NCBI RefSeq assembly: GCF_001660485.1
Contig: NZ_CP013979.1
Location: forward strand, 4,216,001 to 4,280,000
DNA length: 64,000 nucleotides
Direction: 5' to 3'
Source of the DNA: Agromyces aureus
Lineage (GTDB): Bacteria; Actinomycetota; Actinomycetes; Actinomycetales; Microbacteriaceae
A program made the position numbers and the translations under genes. The notes beneath the pieces are model-generated. The model was not told the origin of the DNA, searched no databases, and saw only the letters and a program-made list of their open reading frames with translations. Position 1 is the stretch's first letter; each line of letters starts with the position of its first letter. This document shows positions 1 through 7,850 of this stretch, one piece after another.

Positions 1-1107
1 CGGCGCTACGGGTGCGGGCGGCAAATCGCCTGAGAGCCGCCTGAGCGTCGCCGTGCGTTCATCGGGCTCGAGGAAGAGCGCGCGAACGAGCAGCGTGAGT
101 GGGATCGAGAGGATCGCGCCGATCGGCCCGATCACGAGGGTCCAGAACACGACCGACACGAACGAGAGCGTGAGGCTGAGCGACACCGCGTCGCTCACGA
201 ACTTCGGCTGGATCAGCACCTGCAGCGTCACGTTGACGACGCAGTACACGAGCACCACGACGAGCGCGAGCGGCCACCCGCCGATCACGAGCGCGAGCAC
301 CGCGGGCGGGATCAACCCGATCACGAAGCCGATGTTCGGGATGAAGTTCGTCACGAATGCGAGGATCGCCCACACGAGCGGGATGGGGATGCCGAGCCCC
401 CAAAGCACGAGACCGTCGATGATCGCCACGACGAGTCCGAAGCTCGCGTTGACCACGTAGTAGCGCCGGACGCCCGAGAAGTAGCGGCCGCCGATCACGT
501 CGCCGGCCGCCGTGCCGAACACCGGGCGGGCCCGCGCGAAGCGCGCCGCATCCGCCGACATGAAGATCACGTAGGCCAGCACGAAGAAGAACGCGGTCGC
601 GAGGCCGAGCAGCGCGCTCGCGAGGCCGCCCGCGAACCCGACGAGCTGCGCGGGGTCGAGCACCGTCGAGAGGCTCGCCGTGGCATCCGTCGTCACGCCG
701 GTCGACTCGATGAGGGAGATCAGCGACGCCGCGGTCTGCTCGAGCTCGTCGAGGTAGTCGGGCAGGATCGCCACGAACTGGGCGGATGCCACGACGAGCA
801 GCACGGCGAGGGCTACGAGGATCGCCCAGGCCACCGCGACGACCGCGGTCGTGGCGAGCCACTTCGGCCAACCCCGGCGTTCGAGCGGGAAGCGCACGGG
901 GTGCGCGATGATCACCACGACGGCCGCGACCGCGATCGGTCCGAGCACGTCGCGTGCAAGCCACACGCCGCCCAGCGCGACCACGGCGGCGGCGAGCGCG
1001 ATGACTCGTCGATGTCCGAGCGTGAAGCCGGTCGACGCGGTCGGGCTCGCCTCGGGCGACGCGCTCGTGCGCGCTTCGGGCACGTGCTCTGCAGCGGCAT
1101 CCGTCAT
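1..1107 (-). CDS. AI-2E family transporter (permease), C-terminus beyond window
   Basis: At least 369 codons are open from the ATG at 1107 to the window edge, so the 3' end is missing. The product is a polytopic membrane protein of the AI-2E/PerM exporter family. The N-terminus is a polar, Ala/Ser/Pro-rich stretch of about 25 residues. Several hydrophobic segments follow, then a long soluble loop (about residues 110-150) and the family's conserved re-entrant motif NFIPNIGFVIGLIPP near residues 250-265. A GGAGG ribosome site lies 6 nt before the ATG. The transported substrate is unknown; the name is historical, from the E. coli TqsA homologue. Family assignment is firm, specificity is not. Confidence 0.85.
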   Translation of the reverse strand, partial: MTDAAAEHVPEARTSASPEASPTASTGFTLGHRRVIALAAAVVALGGVWLARDVLGPIAVAAVVVIIAHPVRFPLERRGWPKWLATTAVVAVAWAILVALAVLLVVASAQFVAILPDYLDELEQTAASLISLIESTGVTTDATASLSTVLDPAQLVGFAGGLASALLGLATAFFFVLAYVIFMSADAARFARARPVFGTAAGDVIGGRYFSGVRRYYVVNASFGLVVAIIDGLVLWGLGIPIPLVWAILAFVTNFIPNIGFVIGLIPPAVLALVIGGWPLALVVVLVYCVVNVTLQVLIQPKFVSDAVSLSLTLSFVSVVFWTLVIGPIGAILSIPLTLLVRALFLEPDERTATLRRLSGDLPPAPVAP

Positions 1108-1170
1108 CTCGTCCTCCACGAGTCACCCTATGATCACGCGCACGCAACCCGCCGACCGCCGCGCGTTCTC

Positions 1171-1200
1171 TGGACGAGATCGCCGGAACGACGCTACATT
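1171..1200 (+). promoter_or_regulatory. Putative housekeeping-sigma promoter
   Basis: TGGACG (1171-1176) and TACATT (1195-1200) are separated by 18 nt and lie about 57 nt upstream of the PLDc_N/SHOCT gene. They resemble the -35 and -10 boxes of the actinobacterial housekeeping sigma factor. Confidence 0.45.
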
Positions 1201-1256
1201 CGGCTCAGGCGCTCGATCCCTGGGGGGCGCGGAAAACTCGAGAACGGAACAACGCA

Positions 1257-1655
1257 ATGGATTTCTGGTCAAACTTCTGGAGCATCATCTGGTGGTTCCT
1301 GTGGGTGTTCGTCTTCATCGCCTATCTGATGATCCTCTTCTCGATCGTGGGCGACCTGTTCCGCGATCACAAGCTGAGCGGCTGGTGGAAGGCCGTCTGG
1401 ATCATCTTCCTGATCTTCGTGCCGTTCCTGACGGCGCTGGTCTACCTGATCGCCCGCGGTCAGGGCATGGCGGAGCGCTCGCAGCGTGACGCCCGTCAGG
1501 CGCAGGCGGCGGCCGACGACTACATCCGCCAGACGGCGGGCACGTCGGCGAGCCCCGCAGACGAGATCGCCAAGGCCAAGGGCCTGCTCGACTCGGGCGC
1601 CATCACGGCCGAGGAGTTCGCGCACCTGAAGTCGAAGGCGCTCGCCAAGAGCTGA
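1257..1655 (+). CDS. PLDc_N / SHOCT domain membrane protein
   Basis: A 132-residue membrane protein. Residues about 6-28 and 43-66 form two tryptophan-rich transmembrane segments typical of the PLDc_N module (cardiolipin-synthase-like N-terminal region without the catalytic HKD domains). A charged linker follows, and residues about 100-129 form a SHOCT short C-terminal helix pair (ADEIAKAKGLLDSGAITAEEF). This combination is common in Actinobacteria, often as a stand-alone envelope protein of unknown function. No strong Shine-Dalgarno sequence precedes the ATG. A 16-bp perfect hairpin follows the gene at 1682-1716. Confidence 0.85.
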   Translation: MDFWSNFWSIIWWFLWVFVFIAYLMILFSIVGDLFRDHKLSGWWKAVWIIFLIFVPFLTALVYLIARGQGMAERSQRDARQAQAAADDYIRQTAGTSASPADEIAKAKGLLDSGAITAEEFAHLKSKALAKS

Positions 1656-1681
1656 CCTCGAGCGGTCGTACCGCACGAACC

Positions 1682-1716
1682 CGAGAGGGCCGGATGCCAC
1701 GCATCCGGCCCTCTCG
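1682..1716. terminator. Strong hairpin between convergent genes (bidirectional terminator)
   Basis: Arms at 1682-1697 and 1701-1716 are perfectly complementary over 16 bp with a 3-nt loop. The hairpin separates two convergent genes, so it probably ends transcription from both sides. It is built from two back-to-back GGATGC motifs and has no U-tract. Confidence 0.75.
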
Positions 1717-1731
1717 TCATGTCGACGTTCG

Positions 1732-2871
1732 TCACTCGACCGGCTGAGCCGCGACCTCCGCCTCGGCGTCGCTCGAACCGCCCGCCGTGCGGAGGAACAC
1801 GATGATCCAGCTGAAGATCAGGCAGGCCGCCACGAGCTCGACGGCTGTGAGGTTGTAGTACCCGGTCGCGAAGAACACCGCGACGACCGCGATCACCGCG
1901 AGGTATGCGAAGCCGAGCAGCACGAACACGCGCGGAATCGTGCGGATCAGGCGCGGCAACCGCACCACGATGATCGCGAAGCAGATCGCCATGCCGGTCG
2001 CGACCGAGTTGTGCACCCAGAAGAACTCGTCGACCTTGAAGATGCCGACGCAGGCGAGGAAGATGCCGACGAGGATCAGCAGCAGACGAACCGTGTCGCG
2101 ACCCTTGCGATCGACCGGGTCGGATGCCGGCAGGGCCGCCGTCGCGTACCGCGCCACGATCGTGACGATCGCGCCCGCGACGATGAGCGTGACGTTGAAG
2201 GCCATCGCCGAGACGTCGTCGGTCATGCCGAGCGCCGAGAGGTTCTCCTCCCACCAGTGCTTGTCGCCCGCCGAGAGCATGCTCGCGAGCACACCCACCA
2301 CGAGGAACACGGCGAGCACCAGCGAGAGCAGCATCGGCGTCATGCGCACGGACGACAGGAAGCTCACGTACGCCGAGAGGGCGAGCGTGACGCCCGCGAG
2401 CGCCGCGGCGGGCAGCGGGAACACGACGGCATCCTGGAAGCAGAGCTCGAGCACCGTCGAGAGCGCGAGCCAGCCGAGCAGGGCGATGACGCCGTGCGCG
2501 ATCGCCAGCGCGGCCACGTCGAACCAGTGCAGCTTCGCGTCGGGCACGTCGAGGCCCTCGCCGATCTCGTTGCGAAGCGCCGGGTTCGGGGTGCGGTCGG
2601 CGACGTACCGGCCGAACACGAACGCGGCGATCGCGGCGATCGCACCGCCGATGGCCGCGAACGCGCCGAGTGAACCGCGACCCGCGATCGGGAGGTCCTG
2701 CCCCCAGAAGAGGAACAGGCCGACGACCCCGCCGAGCACGAAGAACACGCTGCCGACGAGCAGTGCCGCCGACTCCACCGACTCCACGTTCGCGCCGGGG
2801 GTCTTGAGGATCTGCCTGATCGACACCGCTTCACGCTTCGATCGCTGCTTCGTCGACGTTGTTCCCGACAC
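1732..2871 (-). CDS. DUF998-like polytopic membrane protein
   Basis: About 379 residues with ten hydrophobic segments, spread evenly from residue 30 to 370. The luminal/extracytoplasmic loop motif HWWEENLSALG, near the middle, resembles the signature of DUF998-type proteins, whose role is unknown. The start is taken as GTG at 2871 because GGGAG (2877-2881) lies 5 nt upstream. An in-frame start at 2931 would add 20 polar residues without a ribosome site. The C-terminus is short, acidic and cytoplasmic. Function is unassigned, and the family call rests on motif resemblance only. Confidence 0.65.
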   Translation of the reverse strand: MSGTTSTKQRSKREAVSIRQILKTPGANVESVESAALLVGSVFFVLGGVVGLFLFWGQDLPIAGRGSLGAFAAIGGAIAAIAAFVFGRYVADRTPNPALRNEIGEGLDVPDAKLHWFDVAALAIAHGVIALLGWLALSTVLELCFQDAVVFPLPAAALAGVTLALSAYVSFLSSVRMTPMLLSLVLAVFLVVGVLASMLSAGDKHWWEENLSALGMTDDVSAMAFNVTLIVAGAIVTIVARYATAALPASDPVDRKGRDTVRLLLILVGIFLACVGIFKVDEFFWVHNSVATGMAICFAIIVVRLPRLIRTIPRVFVLLGFAYLAVIAVVAVFFATGYYNLTAVELVAACLIFSWIIVFLRTAGGSSDAEAEVAAQPVE

Positions 2872-2968
2872 GTGCGCTCCCACCCCTAGGCCCGTGCATC
2901 CGAGTCGGCACGGCGATTCGGAGATCAGCATGGCATCGTGCGTGCCGACGAGTCCACAGGCTCGGCGT

Positions 2969-2985
2969 GCGGATGCGGCATCCGC
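2969..2985. repeat. GGATGC palindrome in spacer
   Basis: GCGGATGC, one spacer base and GCATCCGC form a perfect 8-bp inverted repeat in the 168-bp spacer between two leftward genes. No gene was seen in that spacer. It is one of the recurrent GGATGCC palindromes of this window. Confidence 0.6.
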
Positions 2986-3039
2986 TCGCCCGCGTCGAAG
3001 GCTCGAGCGGCGCGTCGCTCCCCGACCGGCGAACTCGGG

Positions 3040-3531
3040 TCAGGACGAGATCGGGTCGAGCACCTCGAGCATCGACCCCTGCACGAAGCCCGCCCACTCG
3101 TAGGCGGCGCGCAGGTAGTCGTCGCGGGTCTCGTCGGCGTCGGTGTCGCCCTCCTCGATGACGCCGACCCGCTCGGCGAGGATGAGCCGCAGGTCGGTGA
3201 GGAAGGTGAGCCACCCCCACGCCTCCGACTCGTCGAGCTCGATCTGCACGACGCCATCGCCCTCGTGCGCCGCGGTCGCGTCGCGCACCTGCTGGGCCGC
3301 CTGGCGCTTGCCGTCGACGAGGCTGTCGCGCGTGTACCGCTCGAACTCCTGCGAGGCGGCGTGATCGTCGGCGTAGGCGCTCGGCAGCAGGCGCCCGAGC
3401 GCCGGGTCGTCGACCTCGCCGAGCAGCAGCACCGAGTCGACCTGGTCGGCGAGCTCGGACAGCAGCATCGCCTCTTCGGTCTCGAGCACGAGACGCACGC
3501 CCTCGCCGTCGCTGCGCCCGGCGACGATCAC
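3040..3531 (-). CDS. DUF2017 domain protein
   Basis: A 163-residue acidic, soluble protein starting at GTG 3531, whose codon overlaps the TGA of clpS (GTGA). The two genes are therefore translationally coupled. The sequence (VRLVLETEEAMLLSELADQ near the start, WGWLTFLTDLRLILAERVG near residue 120) matches the DUF2017 family, found in Actinobacteria next to clpS. The function is unknown. The fixed link with clpS suggests a role around N-end-rule proteolysis, which is inference. Longer upstream in-frame starts only extend into the clpS frame and are not credible. Confidence 0.8.
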   Translation of the reverse strand: MIVAGRSDGEGVRLVLETEEAMLLSELADQVDSVLLLGEVDDPALGRLLPSAYADDHAASQEFERYTRDSLVDGKRQAAQQVRDATAAHEGDGVVQIELDESEAWGWLTFLTDLRLILAERVGVIEEGDTDADETRDDYLRAAYEWAGFVQGSMLEVLDPISS

Positions 3532-3818
3532 GGCTCGGCCCTCGACACGGTCGCCTGCAGGCCGTAGCCGTGCATGGCCTGCACGTGGCGTTCCATCGCC
3601 TCCCGGTTGCCGGTCGCGACGATCGCCCTGCCGTCGTTGTGCACGCAGAGCATGAGGCGTTCGGCCTCGTCGCGCGCGAAGCCGAAGTAGCTGCGGAACA
3701 CGTAGCTCACGTACGTCATGAGGTTGACGGGGTCGTCCCACACGACGGTCTGCCACGGCACCTCGGCCGCGACACGCGTGGTGGTGTCGAGGTCGAGTTC
3801 TTCGAGCGTGGAGATCAC
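3528..3818 (-). CDS. clpS: ATP-dependent Clp protease adaptor ClpS
   Basis: A 96-residue ClpS, the adaptor that binds N-degron substrates and docks on the N-domain of ClpA/ClpC. The recognisable core is WDDPVNLMTYVSYVF (residues about 27-41), where the Asp-Asp and hydrophobic positions form the N-terminal-residue pocket, followed by LMLCVHNDGRAIV. Length is normal for Actinobacteria. The start is GTG 3818. CAGTCT on the coding strand (3825-3830) ends 6 nt upstream and there is no Shine-Dalgarno, so the mRNA may be leaderless. It is coupled to the downstream DUF2017 gene by a GTGA overlap. Confidence 0.92.
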   Translation of the reverse strand: MISTLEELDLDTTTRVAAEVPWQTVVWDDPVNLMTYVSYVFRSYFGFARDEAERLMLCVHNDGRAIVATGNREAMERHVQAMHGYGLQATVSRAEP

Positions 3819-3901
3819 GCATCAAGACTGACACGACCGGGCGGATGACGCGAGTGGACGTCGGTCGCCCGGCTCAGGTCGCGACGACCGGGCAGCGGGA
3901 C

Positions 3902-4279
3902 TCAGGTCGGGCTGCCGCCGTCAGCGGTTTCTGCAGCCCTCGGCGTCATGAACCATTCGACGAACCGCACCGCCCGGCCGTCGGGGGCGAAGTGCACCTC
4001 CCAGAGGTTCCAGTAGAACTCGTGTCCCGGGTAGTCCACGTGCCCCTTGATCATGCCGAGGCGCTCATCCTCGATCAGGACCTCGAGCTCGAACACGGGC
4101 TCCGCGGGCTCGTCCTCGATCCACATCTCGATGATCGCGTCGATGCCGCGCACCGGGTCGGGGTCGTCGGGGCGGAACCAGTACTCGGCGTCGTCCGTGA
4201 AGAGCGCCCGCACATCGTCGGGCGCCTTGGACCGCCAGGCGCGGAGGTACCCGTCCAGCCATCGGCTCGCCTGCGTCAT
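3902..4279 (-). CDS. NTF2-like / SnoaL-like small protein
   Basis: A 125-residue soluble protein with the cone-shaped NTF2-like pattern. N-terminal helices (WLDGYLRAWRSKAPDDVRAL) are followed by DDAEYWFRP and strands ending in VRFVEWFM. Related proteins are polyketide cyclases, isomerases or ligand-binding proteins, and active-site residues are not conserved enough to choose. The coding-strand box TAGACA (4286-4291) ends 6 nt before the ATG with no ribosome site, so a leaderless transcript is likely. It stands alone between clpS and the methyltransferase gene. Confidence 0.75.
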   Translation of the reverse strand: MTQASRWLDGYLRAWRSKAPDDVRALFTDDAEYWFRPDDPDPVRGIDAIIEMWIEDEPAEPVFELEVLIEDERLGMIKGHVDYPGHEFYWNLWEVHFAPDGRAVRFVEWFMTPRAAETADGGSPT

Positions 4280-4285
4280 GCCCCG

Positions 4286-4291
4286 TGTCTA
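4286..4291 (-). promoter_or_regulatory. -10 box of leaderless NTF2-like gene
   Basis: TAGACA on the minus strand, 6 nt from the ATG at 4279. No Shine-Dalgarno lies between them. Confidence 0.45.
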
Positions 4292-4395
4292 CTCCACCGG
4301 CGGAGCCGCCGTCATGCGGTTGACAGCGGCCGGTCTGCCGATTCGGGCTCGGAGCCGGCGCGGCCCACGGCATTCAGCCCGCGCGGCCGCGGGAT

Positions 4396-5538
4396 TCAGC
4401 CCGCGCGGCGCGAGGCCGTGACGGTGAACTTCGGGTCACGGGCGATCTGCCGGGTCGGGCCCACGATGCGCTCGAGCGCGGGCCGGTAGCGCAGGGGCGA
4501 GTTCCAGACGCACCACAGCTCGCCGCCCGGCGCGAGCACGCGGGCGGCGTCGGCGAACAGGTGCTCGGCGATGCCCGTGTGCAGCGCGGCGTCGGAGTGG
4601 AACGGCGGGTTCAGCACGATCAGCCGCTCGCTCGCCGCGGGCAGCAGCTCGAGCCCGTCGGCCTGCGTCACGGTCACCCGGTCGGCCACGCCGTTCGCCG
4701 CAGCGGTCGCACGAGCGGATGCCGCGGCCGACGCCGAGCGGTCGGTCGCCGTCACCGCGAGCCCGGGCCTGGCACGCGCCAGCCACGCGGCGACCACGCC
4801 CGTGCCGCACGCGAGGTCGACGGCGGTCGCGGCATCCGGAACCGCCTCCCCGTCGTGGAGCGCGGCGAGCAGCAGGCGCGTGCCGATGTCGACCGAGCTG
4901 CCCGCGAACACGCCGCCGTGCGCGGCGACCTCGAGGTCGAGCGCGGCGTCGTGCTGCACGCGCGGCCAGGCCGGTGCGGCGGGCTGCCGGTGCGCACGAG
5001 GTTCGCTCGCGATGAGCACGCGCGACTTCTGGCGCGCGTGCGACACGTCGACACGGCCGAACCACGCGCCGAGCACCTCGTTCATCGCGAGCGTCATGTG
5101 CTTCAGGCGTCCGCCGGCGAAGATCCGAACGTCGGATGCCGCGTGCCCGGCCACGAGGCCGGCGAGCTCGTCGAGCCGGTCGAGCGAGCGCGGCAACCGC
5201 ATGAGCACGACCCGCGCGTGCCCGAGGAGCCCGGGCGCGAGCGGGATCGACAGCGGCACCAGCTCGCCCGTGAAGCCGAGCCGGCCGGCGTTGCGCGCGA
5301 GCGCGCGCTCGCCCGTCGCGAGGTCCTGATGCACCCGGACGCCCGTCGCACCCAGCGCCGTCGCGCCCAGCGCGAGCGCGCCGTAGGCATCGTCGAGCAC
5401 GAGCACCCCGCCCGGGCCGGCCGACGCGACGGCCTCGGCCGCCTCGTCGAGGATCAGCCGATCGGCGGCGTCGGACGCCTCGAGGCCGAGCCCCTCGACA
5501 TCGGGGTCGCGGCGCAGCAGTTCGAAGTCCAATCTCAC
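4396..5538 (-). CDS. Class I SAM methyltransferase, RlmG/RsmC-like (23S/16S rRNA G-N2)
   Basis: 380 residues from GTG 5538, with GGCGGG close upstream. The layout is that of RlmG/RsmC: a degenerate N-terminal methyltransferase-like half (residues 1-190) and a catalytic C-terminal half. The catalytic half has a SAM-binding motif AVDLACGTGVV near residue 238 and the N2-guanine methyltransferase signature NPPFH near residue 310. These enzymes methylate a guanine in ribosomal RNA. Which rRNA position is modified cannot be told from sequence alone. The gene is divergent from the secreted-protein gene at 5607. Confidence 0.82.
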   Translation of the reverse strand: MRLDFELLRRDPDVEGLGLEASDAADRLILDEAAEAVASAGPGGVLVLDDAYGALALGATALGATGVRVHQDLATGERALARNAGRLGFTGELVPLSIPLAPGLLGHARVVLMRLPRSLDRLDELAGLVAGHAASDVRIFAGGRLKHMTLAMNEVLGAWFGRVDVSHARQKSRVLIASEPRAHRQPAAPAWPRVQHDAALDLEVAAHGGVFAGSSVDIGTRLLLAALHDGEAVPDAATAVDLACGTGVVAAWLARARPGLAVTATDRSASAAASARATAAANGVADRVTVTQADGLELLPAASERLIVLNPPFHSDAALHTGIAEHLFADAARVLAPGGELWCVWNSPLRYRPALERIVGPTRQIARDPKFTVTASRRAG

Positions 5539-5591
5539 CCGCCAAGGCTACGCGGGGCGCCATCCTGAGTGCGGAACGCAGGCTCGTTTGC

Positions 5592-5597
5592 TACTCT
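5592..5597 (+). promoter_or_regulatory. -10 box of leaderless secreted-protein gene
   Basis: TACTCT ends 9 nt before the ATG at 5607, and no Shine-Dalgarno is visible. It lies in the 68-bp divergent spacer. Confidence 0.45.
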
Positions 5598-5606
5598 CGG
5601 GCCCGC

Positions 5607-6317
5607 ATGGGGAACGCACAGTCGATCGGGGAACGAGCGGCGGCACGGCAGGAGGCCGGGCTGCGCGTCAGGCGAACCCCGAGGCGTCGGCCCCGCGGCA
5701 TCCGCCCGCTCGCCGGCTTCGCGACGCTCGCCGTCATCGGCATCGTCGGTACCCTCTCGCTCGTGCCCGTCGCCCCGCCGTCGCCCGTGCTGGCCGCCGA
5801 CGCCGACACCGTCACTGCTGGGCAGACCGTCGAGATCGCCGACGGCGTCACGGCGCAGCAGGTCTCGCACGAGTCGTACACCGCGTCGACCGGACCGCAG
5901 ACCCTCGTCGCGGGCGGCACCAACGTCGACTGGGCGAAGCTCGTGCTCATCGACGGGGACTGGCCCGTCACCGAAGAGAACATCACCTTCATGATGCGCT
6001 GGACCCGTCAGGAGAACGGCGCCGACAACTGGTGGAACCGCAACAACCCGTTGAACAACGGGCAGGGCTCCGGCGGCGGATCGGGTCTCGGCAGCTACGT
6101 CGACCTCGTCGAGGCGGCCTTCTACGCGGCCCAGAACATCAAGTCGGGCCGCTACCCCGCGGTCGATGCGGCGCTCCAGCGCGGCGACTCGGCGGATGCC
6201 ACCGCGCAGGCCATCTGGGCCTCGCCGTGGGCGTCGAGCCACTACGGGTACGGCACGCACTGGAGCTCGCGACCCTACGAGGTCATCGAGGCCCCCGCGG
6301 AGGCCTGGGGCCGCTGA
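5607..6317 (+). CDS. Secreted or membrane-tethered protein with lysozyme-like C-terminal region
   Basis: 236 residues. An arginine-rich N-terminus (residues 17-33) precedes one hydrophobic segment (about 36-62) that ends at an Ala-rich signal-peptidase-like site (VLAADA), so the rest is extracytoplasmic. The C-terminal half (about 125-236) has MRWTRQENGADNWWNRNN, a helix AAFYAAQNI and WASSHYGYGTHW. This small aromatic-rich domain with a conserved Glu recalls soluble lytic/lysozyme-like modules, but I cannot assign it to a named family. It is probably a cell-wall-active or wall-associated protein; that role is inference. Confidence 0.6.
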   Translation: MGNAQSIGERAAARQEAGLRVRRTPRRRPRGIRPLAGFATLAVIGIVGTLSLVPVAPPSPVLAADADTVTAGQTVEIADGVTAQQVSHESYTASTGPQTLVAGGTNVDWAKLVLIDGDWPVTEENITFMMRWTRQENGADNWWNRNNPLNNGQGSGGGSGLGSYVDLVEAAFYAAQNIKSGRYPAVDAALQRGDSADATAQAIWASPWASSHYGYGTHWSSRPYEVIEAPAEAWGR

Positions 6318-6344
6318 CCCGGGCGCGCCTCGGGCGCGGCGTAG

Positions 6345-6767
6345 TCAGTCGCGGTCGAGCGGGCGCCAGACGACCATGGCCGTCTCGCGTCGCACGCGCG
6401 TACCCGCGCGCATCGAGATGACCTCGCCGTGCGAGCCGGCCGCGAACACGCGCCGGCCCGGACGATTCAACATCTCGTCGGCGAGCATGGCCTCGAGTTC
6501 GTGCACGCGTGCGCGCAGCGTGGTCACCTCGTCTTCGAGGCCGAGCACGCGGCGGATGCCCTCGAGGCTGACGCCCTCGCTCGAGAGCTGGGCGATCTCG
6601 CGCAACTGCATGACGTTGCGCATCGAGTAGCGGCGCGAGCCGCCCGACGTGCGGGTCGGCGAGACGAGGCCGAGCCGGTCGTACTGCCGCAGGGTCTGCG
6701 GGTGCATGCCGGCCAGCTCCGCCGCCACCGAGATGACGAAGATGGGACTGGTCTCGTCGACGCTCAT
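6345..6767 (-). CDS. hspR: Heat-shock repressor HspR (MerR family)
   Basis: A 140-residue MerR-type repressor. The winged helix-turn-helix is in residues 10-75 (MHPQTLRQYDRLGLV, GGSRRYSMRNV), followed by a coiled-coil dimerisation helix (about 80-105). HspR binds HAIR sequences and represses the dnaK operon, with DnaK acting as co-repressor in Streptomyces. The gene is the last of the dnaK-grpE-dnaJ-hspR operon, 6 nt after dnaJ. Matching HAIR operators lie at 10419-10439 and 10482-10502, so autoregulation is expected. Confidence 0.93.
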   Translation of the reverse strand: MSVDETSPIFVISVAAELAGMHPQTLRQYDRLGLVSPTRTSGGSRRYSMRNVMQLREIAQLSSEGVSLEGIRRVLGLEDEVTTLRARVHELEAMLADEMLNRPGRRVFAAGSHGEVISMRAGTRVRRETAMVVWRPLDRD

Positions 6768-6773
6768 GCCCGG

Positions 6774-7772
6774 CTAGCCCCGCGCCCTGGCGATCAGGTC
6801 GTCGCGCGGGTTCTCGTCGGGCAGCTCGGCGGCGAACTCCTCGAGCTTCTGCTGGGCGTCCTTCGAGAGGTGGGACGGCACGACGACCTGCACGACCGCG
6901 AGCAGGTCGCCCGTGGCCTTCTTCGTCTCGACGCCGCGACCCTTGACGCGCAGCACGCGTCCGCTGGGGGTGCCGGGCGCGACGCGGAGCTTCACGGGGT
7001 CGCCCCCGAGCGTCGGCACCTGGATGGTCGCGCCGAGCGCGGCCTCGGCGAAGGTCACCGGAACGGTCACGCGCAGGTTGAGGCCGTCGCGCTCGAACAC
7101 GGGGTGCTTGCGCACGGTGACCGTGAGCACGAGGTCGCCGGGTGCGCCGCCGTCGGGCGAGGGCTGACCCTTGCCCGCCACGCGGATCTTCTGGCCGTCG
7201 GCGACACCCGCGGGGATGCGCACGGTGATGTTGCGCCCCTCGCCGGTCTGCAGCGTGATCTGGTCGCCCTTGGTCGCGGTGACGAAGTCGAGCGTGGTCG
7301 TCGCCGTGACGTCGCGCCCCTTGCTCGGACCGCCCGCGCCGCGGAACCCGCCGGTGGACTGACCGAACCGCCCGTTGCCGAACAGTCCGCTGAGCAGGTC
7401 GTCGTAGTCGCCGCCCTGGGAGTACTGCTGGCGGCTGCCGCGGCCGGCGCCTGCGCCGCCACCGAACATGCCGCCGAAGACGTCGTCGAAGCCGCCGTTG
7501 CCGCCGCCCGCACCGGGCGCCGTGAATCGCGCGCCGGAGCCCATGGCTCGGACGGCGTCGTACTCCTTGCGCTGCTCGGGGTCGGAGAGCACCGAGTGCG
7601 CCTCGCTGATCTCCTTGAACTTCGCCTCGGCCGTGGCGTCACCCGCGTTGGAGTCGGGGTGGTACTTGCGCGCGAGCTTGCGGTACGTCTTCTTCAGATC
7701 GGCTTCGCTCACGTCTTTCGAGACGCCGAGCACCTTGTAGAAGTCCTTGTCGAACCAGTCCTGGCTGGCCAT
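6774..7772 (-). CDS. dnaJ: Co-chaperone DnaJ lacking the zinc-finger domain (type II)
   Basis: 332 residues. The J domain is at 9-72 with the HPD motif (KYHPDSNAG), then a Gly/Phe-rich linker (about 85-155). The substrate-binding beta domains follow directly (residues 160-310). The protein contains no cysteine at all, so the four CXXCXGXG zinc repeats of classical DnaJ are absent. It is therefore a CbpA/type-II-like DnaJ sitting in the dnaK operon. It stimulates DnaK ATPase and delivers substrates. The start at ATG 7772 is chosen for its GAGG site; an in-frame GTG lies two codons upstream (7778). Confidence 0.92.
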   Translation of the reverse strand: MASQDWFDKDFYKVLGVSKDVSEADLKKTYRKLARKYHPDSNAGDATAEAKFKEISEAHSVLSDPEQRKEYDAVRAMGSGARFTAPGAGGGNGGFDDVFGGMFGGGAGAGRGSRQQYSQGGDYDDLLSGLFGNGRFGQSTGGFRGAGGPSKGRDVTATTTLDFVTATKGDQITLQTGEGRNITVRIPAGVADGQKIRVAGKGQPSPDGGAPGDLVLTVTVRKHPVFERDGLNLRVTVPVTFAEAALGATIQVPTLGGDPVKLRVAPGTPSGRVLRVKGRGVETKKATGDLLAVVQVVVPSHLSKDAQQKLEEFAAELPDENPRDDLIARARG

Positions 7773-7809
7773 CGACACCTCGTCTCTCGAAGTCTGCTGG
7801 AAAGGGTAC

Positions 7810-7842
7810 GCCGGTCGAGGAGCTGGACGCTCCTCGACCGGC
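7810..7842. repeat. GGTCGAGGAGC hairpin (REP-like half) between grpE and dnaJ
   Basis: GCCGGTCGAGGAGC (7810-7823) and its exact complement (7829-7842) form a 14-bp stem with a 5-nt loop. The arms carry the end sequence of the window's dispersed GGTCTCGA...TCGACCGGC repeat. Inside the operon mRNA it could lower dnaJ-hspR expression relative to dnaK-grpE or protect the upstream mRNA; this is inference. Confidence 0.65.
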
Positions 7843-7850
7843 GAAGGGGG

